A DNA stretch of 64,000 bases from an uncultured Collinsella sp. (lineage in GTDB: Bacteria > Actinomycetota > Coriobacteriia > Coriobacteriales > Coriobacteriaceae): contig CAKUGF010000001.1 in NCBI GenBank assembly GCA_934654585.1, forward strand, positions 144,195-208,194, in the 5' to 3' direction. Of the stretch, positions 14,973 through 24,354 are shown piece after piece. A program made the position numbers and the translations under genes. The notes below the pieces were generated by a model. That model was not told where the DNA came from. It did not search any database and saw only the letters and a list, made by a program, of their open reading frames with translations. Position 1 is the stretch's first letter. Each line of letters begins with the position of its first letter.

Positions 14973-17777
14973 CTATAGCGAACCGGCGCCATGCTGTTTG
15001 ATGCGGGCGAGAATGTTTTTGAGCTTGTCAAAATCGAGCGGTTTGGGCAGGTGGTCGTTCATGCCGGCGTCACGTGCTGCCTTGGCGTCCTCGGCAAAAG
15101 CGTTGGCGGTCAGCGCGATGATGGGGATGACGGCTGCATCGGCCTTCTCGCTCAGGCGAATCGCGCGGGTTGCCTCGTAACCATCCATGCCTGGCATCAT
15201 AATGTCCATGAGGATGACGTCAAAGCTGCCGGCGGGGTGCGACAGGTAGAGGTTGACGACTTCGTTGCCGTCGGCGGCACGGGTTACCACAACGCCCTCG
15301 GATTCCAGCAGCGCCTGGGCAATCTCAGCGTTCAATTCGTTGTCTTCGGCGAGGAGGGCGTTCATGCCGGCGAGCGAGCAATTGGGTGCCTTCTCAATCG
15401 TATTCGTCCGCGCTTGGGGATTCTTGTCGATATCGAGCGGAATCTGGACATTGAACGTGCTGCCCACGCCGAGTTCGCTTGAGATCTCGATGGTGCCGCC
15501 CATCATGTCGATAAGCGATTTGACAATGGGCATGCCCATGCCGGTTCCCTGGAATTTGCTGCGGGCGTCGTCGCCCTCTTGGGCAAACGGCTCGTAAATG
15601 TGCTTCAAAAACTCGGGCGTCATGCCAATGCCAGTGTCTTCGACGGTAAAGCAAAAGAGTGCGCGCCCGTTGTCGAGCGGCTTGACGGTGGAGGAGAAGG
15701 TGACGGTGCCACCGTGCTTGTTGTATTTGATGCTGTTGTCGAGCAGGTTGATGATGATTCGGCGGATATGGGTGGGGCTGCCGATCATGCCCTGGTCGAC
15801 GGCATGGGGCTCGCTGGCGTTGAGCAACGTGACGCCGCGGTCCGATGCGCGGAGTTTGCACAGCACCAATGCATCGTCACAGAGCTCCTTGAGGTCGAAT
15901 GACTCGTGCTCGAGCTTTACCCCGCGGTCTTCGATTTTGCCCATCTCGAGGATGTCGTTGATCAGCGAGAGCAGGTGATTGGCGGCAACGCGCGCCTTGG
16001 CACGGCTCTCGCGGGCGATCTGTATATCGCCTTCCTTCAATTCCTCGATCTCGATAAGACCTAGGATGCCGTTGAGCGGCGTGCGGATGTCGTGGCTCAT
16101 GCGCGTGAGGAACGCGGTCTTGGCCGCGTTGGCGGCGTCGGCTTTTTGTTGCTCTTGCTGCGCACGCTGAAGCGACCAGACAAGGATGGCGATGCCGGTC
16201 AGCAAAATGCAGATGATGACGATGGCAATAGCGGTGCGGTTACGGTAGAGAAACCGGAGCGTGTCCGATTCTTGCGCTGAATACGATGTGGGGGAATAGC
16301 TGTTCGCGGAGAGCGATTCGCCGGCATTGACGATGCCCTTATTAATGATTCCTAGGAGCTGGGGATTGCCGCGCGAAATCAAGCACGATAGCTCTGCTGT
16401 GTTGGTGAGTTCCTGCGTTTCGAAATCCTCGATGTCGTAGGTGTCGCGGATGGTTTCCAGGCGCGTACTGGGGACGATGATGCAACTGGCCTCTCCTTTA
16501 TTGAGGGCTTTGAGCATCTCGCTGCCGCTTGGGTACTCGGTTACCGTCGCGTCGGGGAACAGGCTCTCGAGCTCAAAGCGGTTGACGATAGCGCTCTTTG
16601 TGCAAGCGATGTTCTTGAGGTCCTTGCTCAGGTCGTTGCTGCTGTGGATAGCGGTCAGGGAGACCGTTCCCGTCGAGTTTGACTGGATGACCCCCACCTG
16701 TTCGGCGAGCCAGTAGTCACGAAAGAATGGCAGGGCGACATCGATGGTGCCTTCTGAAAGGGCTTTGATCATTTGTTTGGTGTCTGCGATGGCGACTGTT
16801 TTAACGTTAATGCCAAACATGTCGTGCAACGTCGTCGCGAGCGAGGTAAGCGACCCCTCCATTTCGCCGTCGTCATTTTGCGTGCAGTAGGGGAGCTGGT
16901 TTGTAAGATAGCCGAGCGTGATGGTGTTGTCATTTGCTTTGAGCCAGGAACGTTCGGGGCCGTCGAGCGATGACGAACCGCTGTTTTGGGCCGAGTAGTT
17001 AGTTTTGACTTCGTCGTTATAGCGTGGGTTGACGCGGGCGATTGCCGCCATGGCAGCATTGATGTCGTTCATCAGGTCGGGGCGGCTTTTGGGAACGGAA
17101 AAATAGTAGTCGCTCGAACCGACGTAGAACATGGGTGACGCATCGGGCGACGAAATGGTGTCGTTCATGATGATGGCGTCGACCTTGCCGTTTGCCAACG
17201 CATCGAAGAGGCCGCCGCCACTGGCTATTTCTTTATAGGTGCAGGTAATGCCTTCGTCGGCAAGCCACTGCTGGCCGACGAAGGTCTGCATAACGCCGGG
17301 ATTACAACCGATAGTGAGGCCCTGGAGCGCCTGGGGGTCGCCCTTTGCGAGGTCGTCTCGGTCGGGCCTGGCATAGATGTAGTAGCGTTCGGTGCCTTCG
17401 GGGTTCGAAGAAAAGAGCAGCTTTTGCGCGCGCTCCTCGGAGTACGAGATATTGGGCATGAGGTCGATCTCGCCGGCTTCGAGCATGTCCAAGAGCTCGG
17501 TGAAGGTGCCACTAACGTATTCGTATTGCCAGCCGGGCGTGTAGTACGAGAGGGTTTGGAGGTATTCGTAGCCCCATCCCGAGAGGCGCTCGCCTGGTGT
17601 GCCTTCCTGGAAACCCTTGCTGCTGACGAGCCAGCCAACGCGTACCGTTTTGACCTGCTGATCAGAGTCATCGGCAAAAGCCGGAGTAGGCGCAATGGCG
17701 TTCAGCACGGTGAGTGCGGCGAACACGATGGCGAGGGCGCGGCACATAGTTGAACGAAGGACGGCGAAAGGCTTCAC
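14973..17777 (-). CDS. BvgS-like hybrid sensor histidine kinase with two periplasmic-binding domains
   Basis: The product has about 934 residues. A signal peptide ends at TPAFA (about residue 35). Two SBP_bac_3 (Venus flytrap) domains follow at roughly 43-265 and 285-500. One membrane helix lies near 515-535. HisKA has His562 in SHDIRTPLNG, then HATPase motifs (NLLDNSIKYN, DTGIGM, GTGMGM) and a C-terminal receiver with LMDIMMPGMDG. The flytrap domains suggest sensing of amino-acid-like solutes. The GTG at 17777 has TTAGGA at good spacing; TTG at 17783 is an alternative. No Hpt domain or partner regulator lies nearby. Confidence 0.9.
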   Translation of the reverse strand: MKPFAVLRSTMCRALAIVFAALTVLNAIAPTPAFADDSDQQVKTVRVGWLVSSKGFQEGTPGERLSGWGYEYLQTLSYYTPGWQYEYVSGTFTELLDMLEAGEIDLMPNISYSEERAQKLLFSSNPEGTERYYIYARPDRDDLAKGDPQALQGLTIGCNPGVMQTFVGQQWLADEGITCTYKEIASGGGLFDALANGKVDAIIMNDTISSPDASPMFYVGSSDYYFSVPKSRPDLMNDINAAMAAIARVNPRYNDEVKTNYSAQNSGSSSLDGPERSWLKANDNTITLGYLTNQLPYCTQNDDGEMEGSLTSLATTLHDMFGINVKTVAIADTKQMIKALSEGTIDVALPFFRDYWLAEQVGVIQSNSTGTVSLTAIHSSNDLSKDLKNIACTKSAIVNRFELESLFPDATVTEYPSGSEMLKALNKGEASCIIVPSTRLETIRDTYDIEDFETQELTNTAELSCLISRGNPQLLGIINKGIVNAGESLSANSYSPTSYSAQESDTLRFLYRNRTAIAIVIICILLTGIAILVWSLQRAQQEQQKADAANAAKTAFLTRMSHDIRTPLNGILGLIEIEELKEGDIQIARESRAKARVAANHLLSLINDILEMGKIEDRGVKLEHESFDLKELCDDALVLCKLRASDRGVTLLNASEPHAVDQGMIGSPTHIRRIIINLLDNSIKYNKHGGTVTFSSTVKPLDNGRALFCFTVEDTGIGMTPEFLKHIYEPFAQEGDDARSKFQGTGMGMPIVKSLIDMMGGTIEISSELGVGSTFNVQIPLDIDKNPQARTNTIEKAPNCSLAGMNALLAEDNELNAEIAQALLESEGVVVTRAADGNEVVNLYLSHPAGSFDVILMDIMMPGMDGYEATRAIRLSEKADAAVIPIIALTANAFAEDAKAARDAGMNDHLPKPLDFDKLKNILARIKQHGAGSL

Positions 17778-17872
17778 AAGCAATCCTAACGAATCGAGGC
17801 ATTACCGCATAAGGATACCAGCTCAGGTGCCCCGTTTGACCCACCTGCCGTTAAACGGTCACCCAGCAGATG

Positions 17873-17954
17873 TAGTCGTTGGGGACGTTCTTAAACGACT
17901 AGTCATCGGGACGTTCTTGAATGACTAGTCGTTTAAGAACGTCCCCAATGACTA
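17873..17954. repeat. ACTAGT/GGGGACGTTC palindrome, 82 bp
   Basis: A 33-bp arm (17873-17905) is complementary, with one mismatch, to 17922-17954. The 16-base loop carries another partial GGGACGTTCTT. It is almost the same as 32163-32249. It lies upstream of the K+ channel gene, beyond the kinase start. Confidence 0.85.
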
Positions 17955-18024
17955 GTTCCGTTTGCGAGGGAGGCGTGGGACAATACCGAGCGAATGTGAT
18001 TGATTGCTCGCGGAAGGGGTCGCG

Positions 18025-18450
18025 ATGAAAAAGCTGAGGACACTTGCCGATGTGTTGCGTCAGGCCGGCTTCGTGCGCATCACGGGCCTGTTCCTTCTCT
18101 TCTATCTGCTCTGCTCAACGGCCGTCTGGCTGTCTGAGCCCACGACCCTCTCCTTTGGCGACGGGCTCTGGTTTAGCTTTGAGACGGTATCGACTATCGG
18201 TTTTGGTGACATTCCGGCCGAGACACCGGTTGCCCGCGTCATCACGGTTGTCTTGAGCGTCATCAGCATCTTCTACATCGCTATGCTCACGGGTGTTGCG
18301 GTGAACTACTGCAATACGCTCATCAAGATGCGCCAAAAGGACACCATGGCGCGCTTTATGGACGACTTGGAGCATTTGGAAGAGCTCGATCGCGATGAGC
18401 TCGCCGACCTGTCGCGCCGCGTGCGTGAATATCGTCGTCGACAGCGTTAG
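18025..18450 (+). CDS. Two-helix potassium channel
   Basis: A 141-residue Ion_trans_2-type subunit. It has helix 1 at about 17-37, a pore loop with the K+ selectivity filter TIGFGD (57-62), and helix 2 at about 70-95. A charged cytoplasmic tail follows (MDDLEHLEELDRDELADLSRRVREYRRRQR) that looks like a coiled coil. Four subunits would make a pore. There is no RCK domain, so gating cannot be read from the sequence. GGAAGGGG precedes the ATG at 18025. It is followed at 33 bp by the LOG gene on the same strand. Confidence 0.88.
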   Translation: MKKLRTLADVLRQAGFVRITGLFLLFYLLCSTAVWLSEPTTLSFGDGLWFSFETVSTIGFGDIPAETPVARVITVVLSVISIFYIAMLTGVAVNYCNTLIKMRQKDTMARFMDDLEHLEELDRDELADLSRRVREYRRRQR

Positions 18451-18483
18451 GGCAAACGCATCGCGCAGCAAGGGGGATTGCAT

Positions 18484-19017
18484 ATGAACATCACGGTGTA
18501 CCTAGGTGCGAGCGTCGGCAACGATCCGGCGTTTTTGCCCGCGGTGCAGCAGCTCGGCACGTGGATTGGTGCCAACGGCCACGCGCTGGTATACGGCGGA
18601 TCCAAGTCGGGCCTGATGGGCGCGCTTGCCGATAGCGTGCTCGATGCCGGCGGTCGTGTGACGGGTGTGGAGCCGAGCTTTTTTATCGAGGCCGAGTTCC
18701 AACACGACGGTATCGACGACCTCATCGTGACGAGCGATATGGCCGAGCGCAAGGCTAAGATGATCGAGCTCGGCGACGCGTTTATTGCCTTTCCCGGCGG
18801 CACGGGTACGCTCGAGGAGATCGCCGAGGTCATGTCTGCGGTGTCGCTGGGACACCTGGGTGCGCCGTGCATCCTGTACAACCTGGACGGCTACTACAAC
18901 GACCTGAAGGCCCTGCTCGGCCACATGATTGAAAAGGGGCTATCGAGTCCGCAGCGCCAGCGGGGGATTTACTTTGCCGAAGATTTGCACGAGATTGCCT
19001 CGATCATCAATGGCTAA
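18484..19017 (+). CDS. LOG-family nucleoside 5'-monophosphate phosphoribohydrolase
   Basis: A 177-residue Rossmann protein. GGSKSGLMG and PGGTGTLEE are the two signature motifs of the LOG (lonely guy) family, long annotated as lysine decarboxylase-like. Studied members hydrolyse nucleotide N-glycosidic bonds. AAGGGGGATTGCAT precedes the ATG at 18484; a TTG at 18478 is less likely. It may be cotranscribed with the K+ channel. Confidence 0.9.
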   Translation: MNITVYLGASVGNDPAFLPAVQQLGTWIGANGHALVYGGSKSGLMGALADSVLDAGGRVTGVEPSFFIEAEFQHDGIDDLIVTSDMAERKAKMIELGDAFIAFPGGTGTLEEIAEVMSAVSLGHLGAPCILYNLDGYYNDLKALLGHMIEKGLSSPQRQRGIYFAEDLHEIASIING

Positions 19018-19024
19018 GTTCTAG

Positions 19025-19047
19025 ATTGGGCGCGCATTGCGCCCAAT
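19025..19047 (+). terminator. Perfect 9-bp hairpin after the LOG gene
   Basis: ATTGGGCGC and GCGCCCAAT around GCATT, starting 8 bp after the stop codon. No T-run follows, so factor-independent termination is uncertain. Confidence 0.4.
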
Positions 19048-19096
19048 GGTGCCGTTTGGGGTGCAGATGGTTGGCTCGTCTGGGCAGCGCTCGCTC

Positions 19097-19102
19097 TACA
19101 AT
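19097..19102 (+). promoter_or_regulatory. Candidate -10 box (TACAAT) of the ClC gene
   Basis: TACAAT lies 40 bp before the ATG at 19142. A weak TTGGCT occurs further upstream at a longer than ideal spacing. Confidence 0.35.
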
Positions 19103-19141
19103 AAAACGTATTTCTGTCGACTTTGACCACGGGAGGACCCG

Positions 19142-20428
19142 ATGGACAACCTTGCAAAACCTAAAAACCGAGCGCTGTTCCTCATCAGCGTAGCCGTGAC
19201 TGGCGCGCTCGCCGGTGCTGCGGTCTGGCTGTTCTTTTTTGCGATGGAACACGGCATCGATTTCTTTTGGACCGAGATTCCGCACATGCTGGGTGCTGCT
19301 TCGCCCGAGCTTGCCAGCGGTCCCTTCGGTTGTCTGCCGTACCCATTTTTCGTCTGCCTGCTGGGCGGTCTGCTCATTGGCCTGTACGAAAAGGTGACCG
19401 GCACCAAGACCGACGACCTCAACCAGGTGATGGCCAAGGTCAAACAAGACGGGCGCTACTCGTACGATAACCTGGGCAAGCTTTCGCTCGCGGCATTGCT
19501 GCCGCTGCTGTTTGGCGGAAGCATTGGTCCCGAGGCCGGTCTGACCGGCGTTATCGCGGGTCTTTGCAGCTGGGTCGGCGACCGCATGCGTCGCTTTGGT
19601 GCCGAGTTTAGGGAACTCACGCTGCTGGGCACCCAGGCTGCCCTGACGGCACTCTTTACCGCACCCGTCTTTGGCTTTGTGGCGCCGCTCGCCGGTAGCG
19701 CCGATGGCCAGGAGGAATCGTCCGACGAGATTACGATTAAGCTGCCCAAGGCGCAAAAGACCGTGGTCTACGGCATCGCGATTGCGGGCGGTTTGGGCAC
19801 CTACCTGTTGCTCGGTCAGCTCATGGGCGGCGGCATGGGCATGCCGCGGTTCGAGGCTGCCGAGATGGGCAGCTTGGAACTGACGTGGCTCATTCCTCTG
19901 ACGTTGGTCGGCATGGTCTGCGGCTGGCTGTTCTTTGTCTCGGAGCATGCAAGCGAGGCGCTGGCCCATGCCATAGGGGAGCGCCCCGTCGTCAAGGCCA
20001 TGCTGGCTGGTCTGGCGCTCGCGGCTTGTGGCACGGTTCTGCCCTTCACCATGTTTGCCGGCGAGACGCAGGCCGACGTGCTTATGGAAACCTACCTCAC
20101 CATCCCCGCCGGTGTGCTCATCGCAACCGGTCTGGTCAAGGCTATGCTGACCCCGGCTCTCATCAACATGGGCTGGCGCGGTGGCCATTTCTTCCCCGTA
20201 ATCTTTTCGGGCGTGAGCCTGGGCTACGGTTTCGCGCTGCTCACGGGCGCCGATCCAGTTTTTTGCGTCGCCGTCTGCACCGCCTCGACGATGGGTGCCG
20301 TCATGCGCCAGCCCGTTATGGTCGTGGGCCTGCTGCTCATGTGCTTCCCGCTCAAGGGTATCGTCGCTATGATCATCGCCGCCGTCATCGCCGCCGGTAT
20401 TCCGCTGCCCAAGCCGCTGCGCAAGTAG
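19142..20428 (+). CDS. ClC-family chloride channel or Cl-/H+ antiporter
   Basis: A 428-residue polytopic membrane protein. GGSIGPEAGLTG (125-136) contains the ClC anion-site loop with the gating-type glutamate (Glu131). MGWRGGHFFPVIFSG matches the second anion-binding helix region. It is slightly shorter than typical ClC proteins and has no CBS domains. Prokaryotic relatives function in acid resistance or fluoride export; neither can be chosen here. GGGAGGACCCG precedes the ATG. The gap to the next gene (EFR1) is 37 bp. Confidence 0.9.
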   Translation: MDNLAKPKNRALFLISVAVTGALAGAAVWLFFFAMEHGIDFFWTEIPHMLGAASPELASGPFGCLPYPFFVCLLGGLLIGLYEKVTGTKTDDLNQVMAKVKQDGRYSYDNLGKLSLAALLPLLFGGSIGPEAGLTGVIAGLCSWVGDRMRRFGAEFRELTLLGTQAALTALFTAPVFGFVAPLAGSADGQEESSDEITIKLPKAQKTVVYGIAIAGGLGTYLLLGQLMGGGMGMPRFEAAEMGSLELTWLIPLTLVGMVCGWLFFVSEHASEALAHAIGERPVVKAMLAGLALAACGTVLPFTMFAGETQADVLMETYLTIPAGVLIATGLVKAMLTPALINMGWRGGHFFPVIFSGVSLGYGFALLTGADPVFCVAVCTASTMGAVMRQPVMVVGLLLMCFPLKGIVAMIIAAVIAAGIPLPKPLRK

Positions 20429-20465
20429 CGCGGACAATCGCGAGTCAGCTCCAGAGGTGTGCGAG

Positions 20466-21257
20466 ATGATCCTGTACTTTAGTGCGACAGGGAACAGCGA
20501 GCATGTGGCGCGCCGCGTCGCAGCGGCAACGGGCGATAAGGTCATGTCGATCGAACACTTTGATGCCGAGTCCTTTCGCCTTGCATTGGCAGAAGGCCCC
20601 TGCCGGCTGGGGTTTGTCGCCCCGGTGTATGCCTGGGGCCTGCCGACGCCGATGATCGAGTTTTTGAAAAAGGCCGATCTGTCGGATGCCGCCGGTGCGC
20701 ACGGCAGCAAGCAGCCCTATACGTTCTACGTTTCGACGTATGGCTCGACGACCGGGCAGGCCGGGAAATTCGCCCGTGATCTGCTGTGCGAACGCGAGCT
20801 CAAATTGGACGCTGCGATGAGTGTCAAAATGCCCGACACTTGGACGCCCATGTTCGATTTATCTGATCCCCAAAAGGTCGAGAGCATCAATAAGGCTGCC
20901 GAGGCGCAGATTGATGCCGTGATCGAGGCGGCGCGGGCTCGGCGTACGGGCAATATGATGCGCCATCGCGTGCCCCTGTTTGCATCGTGCGCGTATCACG
21001 CGTTTGGGCTGCCGCGCATGCAGCAGACGAGTGGATTTGTCGTCGACGCCGAGTGCTGTATCGGTTGTGGCCTCTGCGCCAAGCGCTGCCCCATGTCGGC
21101 GATTGAGATGCGCGACGGTCTTCCCGTCTGGACAAAGCCGGAGTGCGCCGCCTGTCTCCGTTGCCTGCACTACTGCCCCAAGTTCGCCATCTCGCGCGGT
21201 AAGCGCACGGCTGCCCATGGTCAGTACAAGCATCCCAAACCCGGTGTAAGGATGTAA
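20466..21257 (+). CDS. EFR1-type flavodoxin-ferredoxin fusion
   Basis: A 263-residue protein. The N-terminal flavodoxin-like domain (YFSATGNSEHVARRVA, APVYAWGLPTP, VSTYGSTTGQAG) precedes a C-terminal 2[4Fe-4S] ferredoxin with CCIGCGLCAKRCP and CAACLRCLHYCP. EFR1 proteins are common in anaerobes as electron carriers. GAGGTG precedes the ATG at 20466; a GTG at 20457 is the alternative. A strong terminator follows. Confidence 0.9.
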   Translation: MILYFSATGNSEHVARRVAAATGDKVMSIEHFDAESFRLALAEGPCRLGFVAPVYAWGLPTPMIEFLKKADLSDAAGAHGSKQPYTFYVSTYGSTTGQAGKFARDLLCERELKLDAAMSVKMPDTWTPMFDLSDPQKVESINKAAEAQIDAVIEAARARRTGNMMRHRVPLFASCAYHAFGLPRMQQTSGFVVDAECCIGCGLCAKRCPMSAIEMRDGLPVWTKPECAACLRCLHYCPKFAISRGKRTAAHGQYKHPKPGVRM

Positions 21258-21296
21258 CGGCTGCCAGACTGCCGCTCCAAAAGTCAATAAGAAAGA

Positions 21297-21341
21297 AGCC
21301 GCGCGGGGCAGTAGACATATGGCCCCGCGCGGCTATTTTTT
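21297..21341. terminator. Bidirectional terminator between EFR1 and the methyltransferase
   Basis: AGCCGCGCGGGGC (21297-21309) pairs with GCCCCGCGCGGCT (21322-21334), then ATTTTTTAG. The minus strand has TTCTTTC after the stem. Confidence 0.9.
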
Positions 21342-22077
21342 AGAGCTTCCTCAGCACGATTGCTATGGTGTTGAGATACTCGAGGGCGCCCGCTTCAACG
21401 GCAGCGCGGTCGCCCGCTGCGTATTCGTTGTCACAAGCGAGCCAGTCTCCCCATGCCTCGTCGGTGCAGAGCATGGGTTGCATCGAGACAATCTCGACGC
21501 CGGGGGTCGGCTCGATCATGGCGCGCCACCAGGCTATGTCGTGCATGTGATCGAGCTGCTCGGGCGTCCAAGATGTGAGCAGACAGTCAGGCAGGTTCTC
21601 GTGGCAGTCGCGGACCATGCCGGGGATGCTCAGGCAAAGCATGCCCCCGCGCTTAACGTAGGGAAGCAAGCGTTCGCCCAGATAATGCGGGTCGCGACCG
21701 TAGTAGTTGTACGAGTCGATGCTCACGACCGCATCAAAATAGTCGTGCTCAAACGGCAAGCCTTGCGAGGCGTCTGCCTGAACGGGATGAATCGTGTCGC
21801 GCGAAATGCCGAGCGAAGCAAAGAACGCGCGGTTCTCCTCGGGGTCGCTCCACAGGTCGACGGCGTAGGTGTCAAACCCATATTCGCGGGCGAGCAGGGC
21901 ACTGGTGATACCGGTGCCCGATCCAAGGTCGCAGACGCGAGCGCCGCGGGGGATACGTGCATCGCAAAGGAGCTCCTCGCAGAGCTTGAGGGGATTGGGC
22001 CCCATAATCTTAGAGCGCACGAGTGCCGTATCGAAGCTGTTGGCTTTTGGGAAGGTTTGGGATTCCTGGGATTTCAT
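21340..22077 (-). CDS. Class I SAM-dependent methyltransferase
   Basis: A 245-residue Methyltransf_11-type protein. VCDLGSGTGITSALLA is SAM motif I, DLW follows for the ribose acidic residue, and VVSIDSYNYYGRDP is motif IV. The N-terminus SFDTALVRSKIMGPNPLKLCEELL resembles small-molecule methyltransferases of gut Firmicutes. The substrate is unknown. AGGAAAGAACA precedes the ATG. It stands alone downstream of the ABC operon on the same strand. Confidence 0.85.
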   Translation of the reverse strand: MKSQESQTFPKANSFDTALVRSKIMGPNPLKLCEELLCDARIPRGARVCDLGSGTGITSALLAREYGFDTYAVDLWSDPEENRAFFASLGISRDTIHPVQADASQGLPFEHDYFDAVVSIDSYNYYGRDPHYLGERLLPYVKRGGMLCLSIPGMVRDCHENLPDCLLTSWTPEQLDHMHDIAWWRAMIEPTPGVEIVSMQPMLCTDEAWGDWLACDNEYAAGDRAAVEAGALEYLNTIAIVLRKL

Positions 22078-22136
22078 TGTTCTTTCCTATCAGGTGCAAA
22101 TTGGCAGATGACGGGGGCGGAACGGCGCAACAAACC

Positions 22137-22155
22137 ACGGCCGTTGGACGGCCGT
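22137..22155. other. Repeated palindrome ACGGCCGT in the methyltransferase upstream region
   Basis: ACGGCCGT-TGG-ACGGCCGT followed by TTTT can fold as a hairpin on either strand. It lies 60 bp upstream of the methyltransferase start, so it may be an operator or a weak terminator. A longer inverted repeat (GCCCGTGACG with CGTCACGGGC) lies further on at 22239-22272. The rest of 22078-22346 shows nothing I can name. Confidence 0.4.
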
Positions 22156-22199
22156 TTTCATGGTTCTATGCGATTGACCGTTCCCTAAAGAACAATGAC

Positions 22200-22221
22200 C
22201 AAAAAGACATCCCCTTGGATG
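22200..22221 (-). terminator. Weak terminator candidate for the ABC operon
   Basis: On the minus strand CATCC-AAGG-GGATG is followed by TCTTTTTGG, 125 bp after the permease stop codon. The five-base stem is short. Confidence 0.35.
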
Positions 22222-22346
22222 ATCGAAATTGGGCCAAGGCCCGTGACGTCTCTATTGTAAGGCGTCACGGGCGTACTGGGGACATGTCGTTTGTCATGCA
22301 TTTGCAGGCGGCCGGTTGTGATCCTGCATGGCTGGGATTCACATGG

Positions 22347-23045
22347 CTATAGGTCGCGTGCTCGATAGACCTTGGTGCTGACGGCGCAGCTGACCATGAA
22401 TAGCACGAACGCCAGGACGGCTATGCCGGCGCGCAGGCACCCGATGACGGCGGGGTCGGGGTTTGCCCCGGCAAACGACATGAGCCAGTTGCTGATGGGG
22501 TTGGAGGAGCTTAGCATTGCTATGGTGCCGCAGCCAAGCAGGGCAAACAGGCCGACGGAAAGACGCAGCGCCTCCATGTGTCCAAATCGGAAGAATATCG
22601 GCTGTGCCAAAAACACCATCATGAGGGAGATGAGCATCGATGCCGCCGAGGCGGTCGCGATTTCAAAGACCGTCTGGCCTGTCGAAGGGATGCCCATGTG
22701 ATTGAAGAACGGAAGGGCGAGGATGTTCAGAAGCGTAGCCGCGCATGCCATGACGGCTGAGAAGGCAATAATGCACAGGTAACGTGCACAGATGATGTCT
22801 TTGCGCGAGAAGGGCAACGTTGCTCGATAACGCTCCCAGCCGTTTTGGTTATCGTAGCCAGCCAGCGAGCTCATGATCATGATGGGCGACATGGCGCTGA
22901 CCGCACAGGTGCCGGCGCTCATGCCGGAATCGCCGTCTGTCGCGTTGGCAAGGGTCAGCACGACGAAGATGAACAGGCCGACGCCGGCGATGCTCGGGAG
23001 AAACGAGCGCATGATAGCGGTCTCGGACATAAAGGCGCGTTTCAT
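22347..23045 (-). CDS. ABC-2 type transporter permease
   Basis: A 232-residue membrane protein with about six hydrophobic segments, beginning AIMRSFLPSIAGVGLFIFVVL. The motif GYDNQNGWERYRATLPFSRKDIICARYL is typical of the ABC-2 permease family that pairs with YtrA-regulated ATPases. The start overlaps the ATPase stop by 4 bp (ATGA), indicating coupled translation. It probably exports a peptide, lipid or drug. Confidence 0.85.
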   Translation of the reverse strand: MKRAFMSETAIMRSFLPSIAGVGLFIFVVLTLANATDGDSGMSAGTCAVSAMSPIMIMSSLAGYDNQNGWERYRATLPFSRKDIICARYLCIIAFSAVMACAATLLNILALPFFNHMGIPSTGQTVFEIATASAASMLISLMMVFLAQPIFFRFGHMEALRLSVGLFALLGCGTIAMLSSSNPISNWLMSFAGANPDPAVIGCLRAGIAVLAFVLFMVSCAVSTKVYRARDL

Positions 23046-23923
23046 TTGGAGGCTCCTTTCAGCGTAAGGCGCAGGTAGTCATCGATGGAAATTCGATCAC
23101 AGAGAATCTCGGGAAATGCCTCGAGCGCTTCGCGGCGATTGGGCACGAGCACGTCAACGCTGTAGGCATGACGGGTGGCGCGGGCGCCATCGACACAATC
23201 CATGAGCTCGGCGGCTTGTGCCTGGGTACAGTGAGCGATGCCGGCGCGGTCGGTAATGTCCTCGCGCGGCAGGTCGAACACAATTGAGCCGTTATCGATG
23301 CAGACGACACGGTCTGCCGCGCGTTCAAGATCGGATGTAATGTGGCTCGAGAACAACACGCTGCGCTGTCCGTCGGCGACAAAGGAGAGCAGCTCGTCGA
23401 GCAGTTCCTCGCGTGCCATGGGATCGAGGCCGGCTGTGGCTTCGTCCAAGATGAGCAGCTCGGCCTTGTGACTGAGTGCGCACGCGAGCTGCAGCTTCAT
23501 GCCCATTCCGCGGGAGAGGTCCTTGACCTTTGCCTTGGGATCCAGACTAAACCGGTCGATGAGGCCGGCGAAGGTGTCGTGGTTCCAGGTGGGGTACGCC
23601 GGGCTTACGAGTGCCTTGACCTCGGCCACCTTGAGCGTGGAAGGGAAGGGGCACGTGTCCAGCACGAGTCCGATGCGAGAACGCATGCGGCGCTGAAGCT
23701 CATCGGGTGCATTGGCATCGCAGCGCTGTCCAAACAGATGCACCTCGCCGGCATCGAGCTTAATAAGCCCAAACGCGGCGCGAATCGTCGTTGTTTTGCC
23801 GGCACCGTTCGCGCCCACAAAGCCAACAATCTGGCCGGGCTCTACGGCGAGTGTGACATCGCGCAACGAAAAGCGGTTGCTCACCCGGCGCGAGACGGCT
23901 TTGAGTTCTAGTACGTTTTGCAT
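23042..23923 (-). CDS. ABC transporter ATP-binding protein
   Basis: A 293-residue ATPase. Walker A is GANGAGKTTT, the signature is LSRGMGMKLQLACALS and Walker B is LLILDEATAGLDP, followed by the switch His (SSHI). The 80-residue C-terminal extension is normal for exporter ATPases. It lies between the GntR regulator (23-bp gap) and the permease. Together they resemble Ytr/Bcr-type export operons for cell-envelope stress or peptide resistance. Confidence 0.9.
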   Translation of the reverse strand: MQNVLELKAVSRRVSNRFSLRDVTLAVEPGQIVGFVGANGAGKTTTIRAAFGLIKLDAGEVHLFGQRCDANAPDELQRRMRSRIGLVLDTCPFPSTLKVAEVKALVSPAYPTWNHDTFAGLIDRFSLDPKAKVKDLSRGMGMKLQLACALSHKAELLILDEATAGLDPMAREELLDELLSFVADGQRSVLFSSHITSDLERAADRVVCIDNGSIVFDLPREDITDRAGIAHCTQAQAAELMDCVDGARATRHAYSVDVLVPNRREALEAFPEILCDRISIDDYLRLTLKGASK

Positions 23924-23946
23924 GGTATAGCCTTTCTTGCAGATGG

Positions 23947-24327
23947 CTACTGCATGGTTTCGGGGGCAACAAGGTCGAGCATTTCGTGCAGCTTGTCACG
24001 CGTGATGCCCAGGGCTTCGGCTTGTTCTGCCGCCTGCGTAAGCAGCTCCTCGATATGGCAGAGCTGGTTTTCGCGAAAGAGCTCTTGGTTGCCCTCGGCG
24101 ACAAAGCAGCCTTTGCCTTGCACAGTGCATATAAAGCCGAGCTGCTCTAGGTCGGCGTAGGCACGCTTGGTGGTGATGACGCTCACGCCGAGGTCGCTTG
24201 CGAGCGCGCGGATGCTGGGGAGTTTGGCTCCCGCGGCGAGTGCACCCGAAAGGATCTGGGACTTGACCTGCGAGGATATCTGCTCGTAGATGGGCTTGTC
24301 ACTCGAATTGGATAGGATGATGTCCAC
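23947..24327 (-). CDS. GntR-family regulator, YtrA type
   Basis: A 126-residue protein. The N-terminal winged helix contains KPIYEQISSQVKSQILSG, LPSIRALASDLGVSVITTKRAYADLEQLGFI and the wing VQGKGCFVAE. The short 50-residue helical tail is that of the YtrA subfamily, which represses its own ABC transporter operon. A matching inverted repeat lies upstream at 24355-24388. GGAGCCGCTGTGG precedes the ATG at some distance. Confidence 0.9.
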   Translation of the reverse strand: MDIILSNSSDKPIYEQISSQVKSQILSGALAAGAKLPSIRALASDLGVSVITTKRAYADLEQLGFICTVQGKGCFVAEGNQELFRENQLCHIEELLTQAAEQAEALGITRDKLHEMLDLVAPETMQ

Positions 24328-24354
24328 AGCGGCTCCTTAGCTGATGGGCTACAC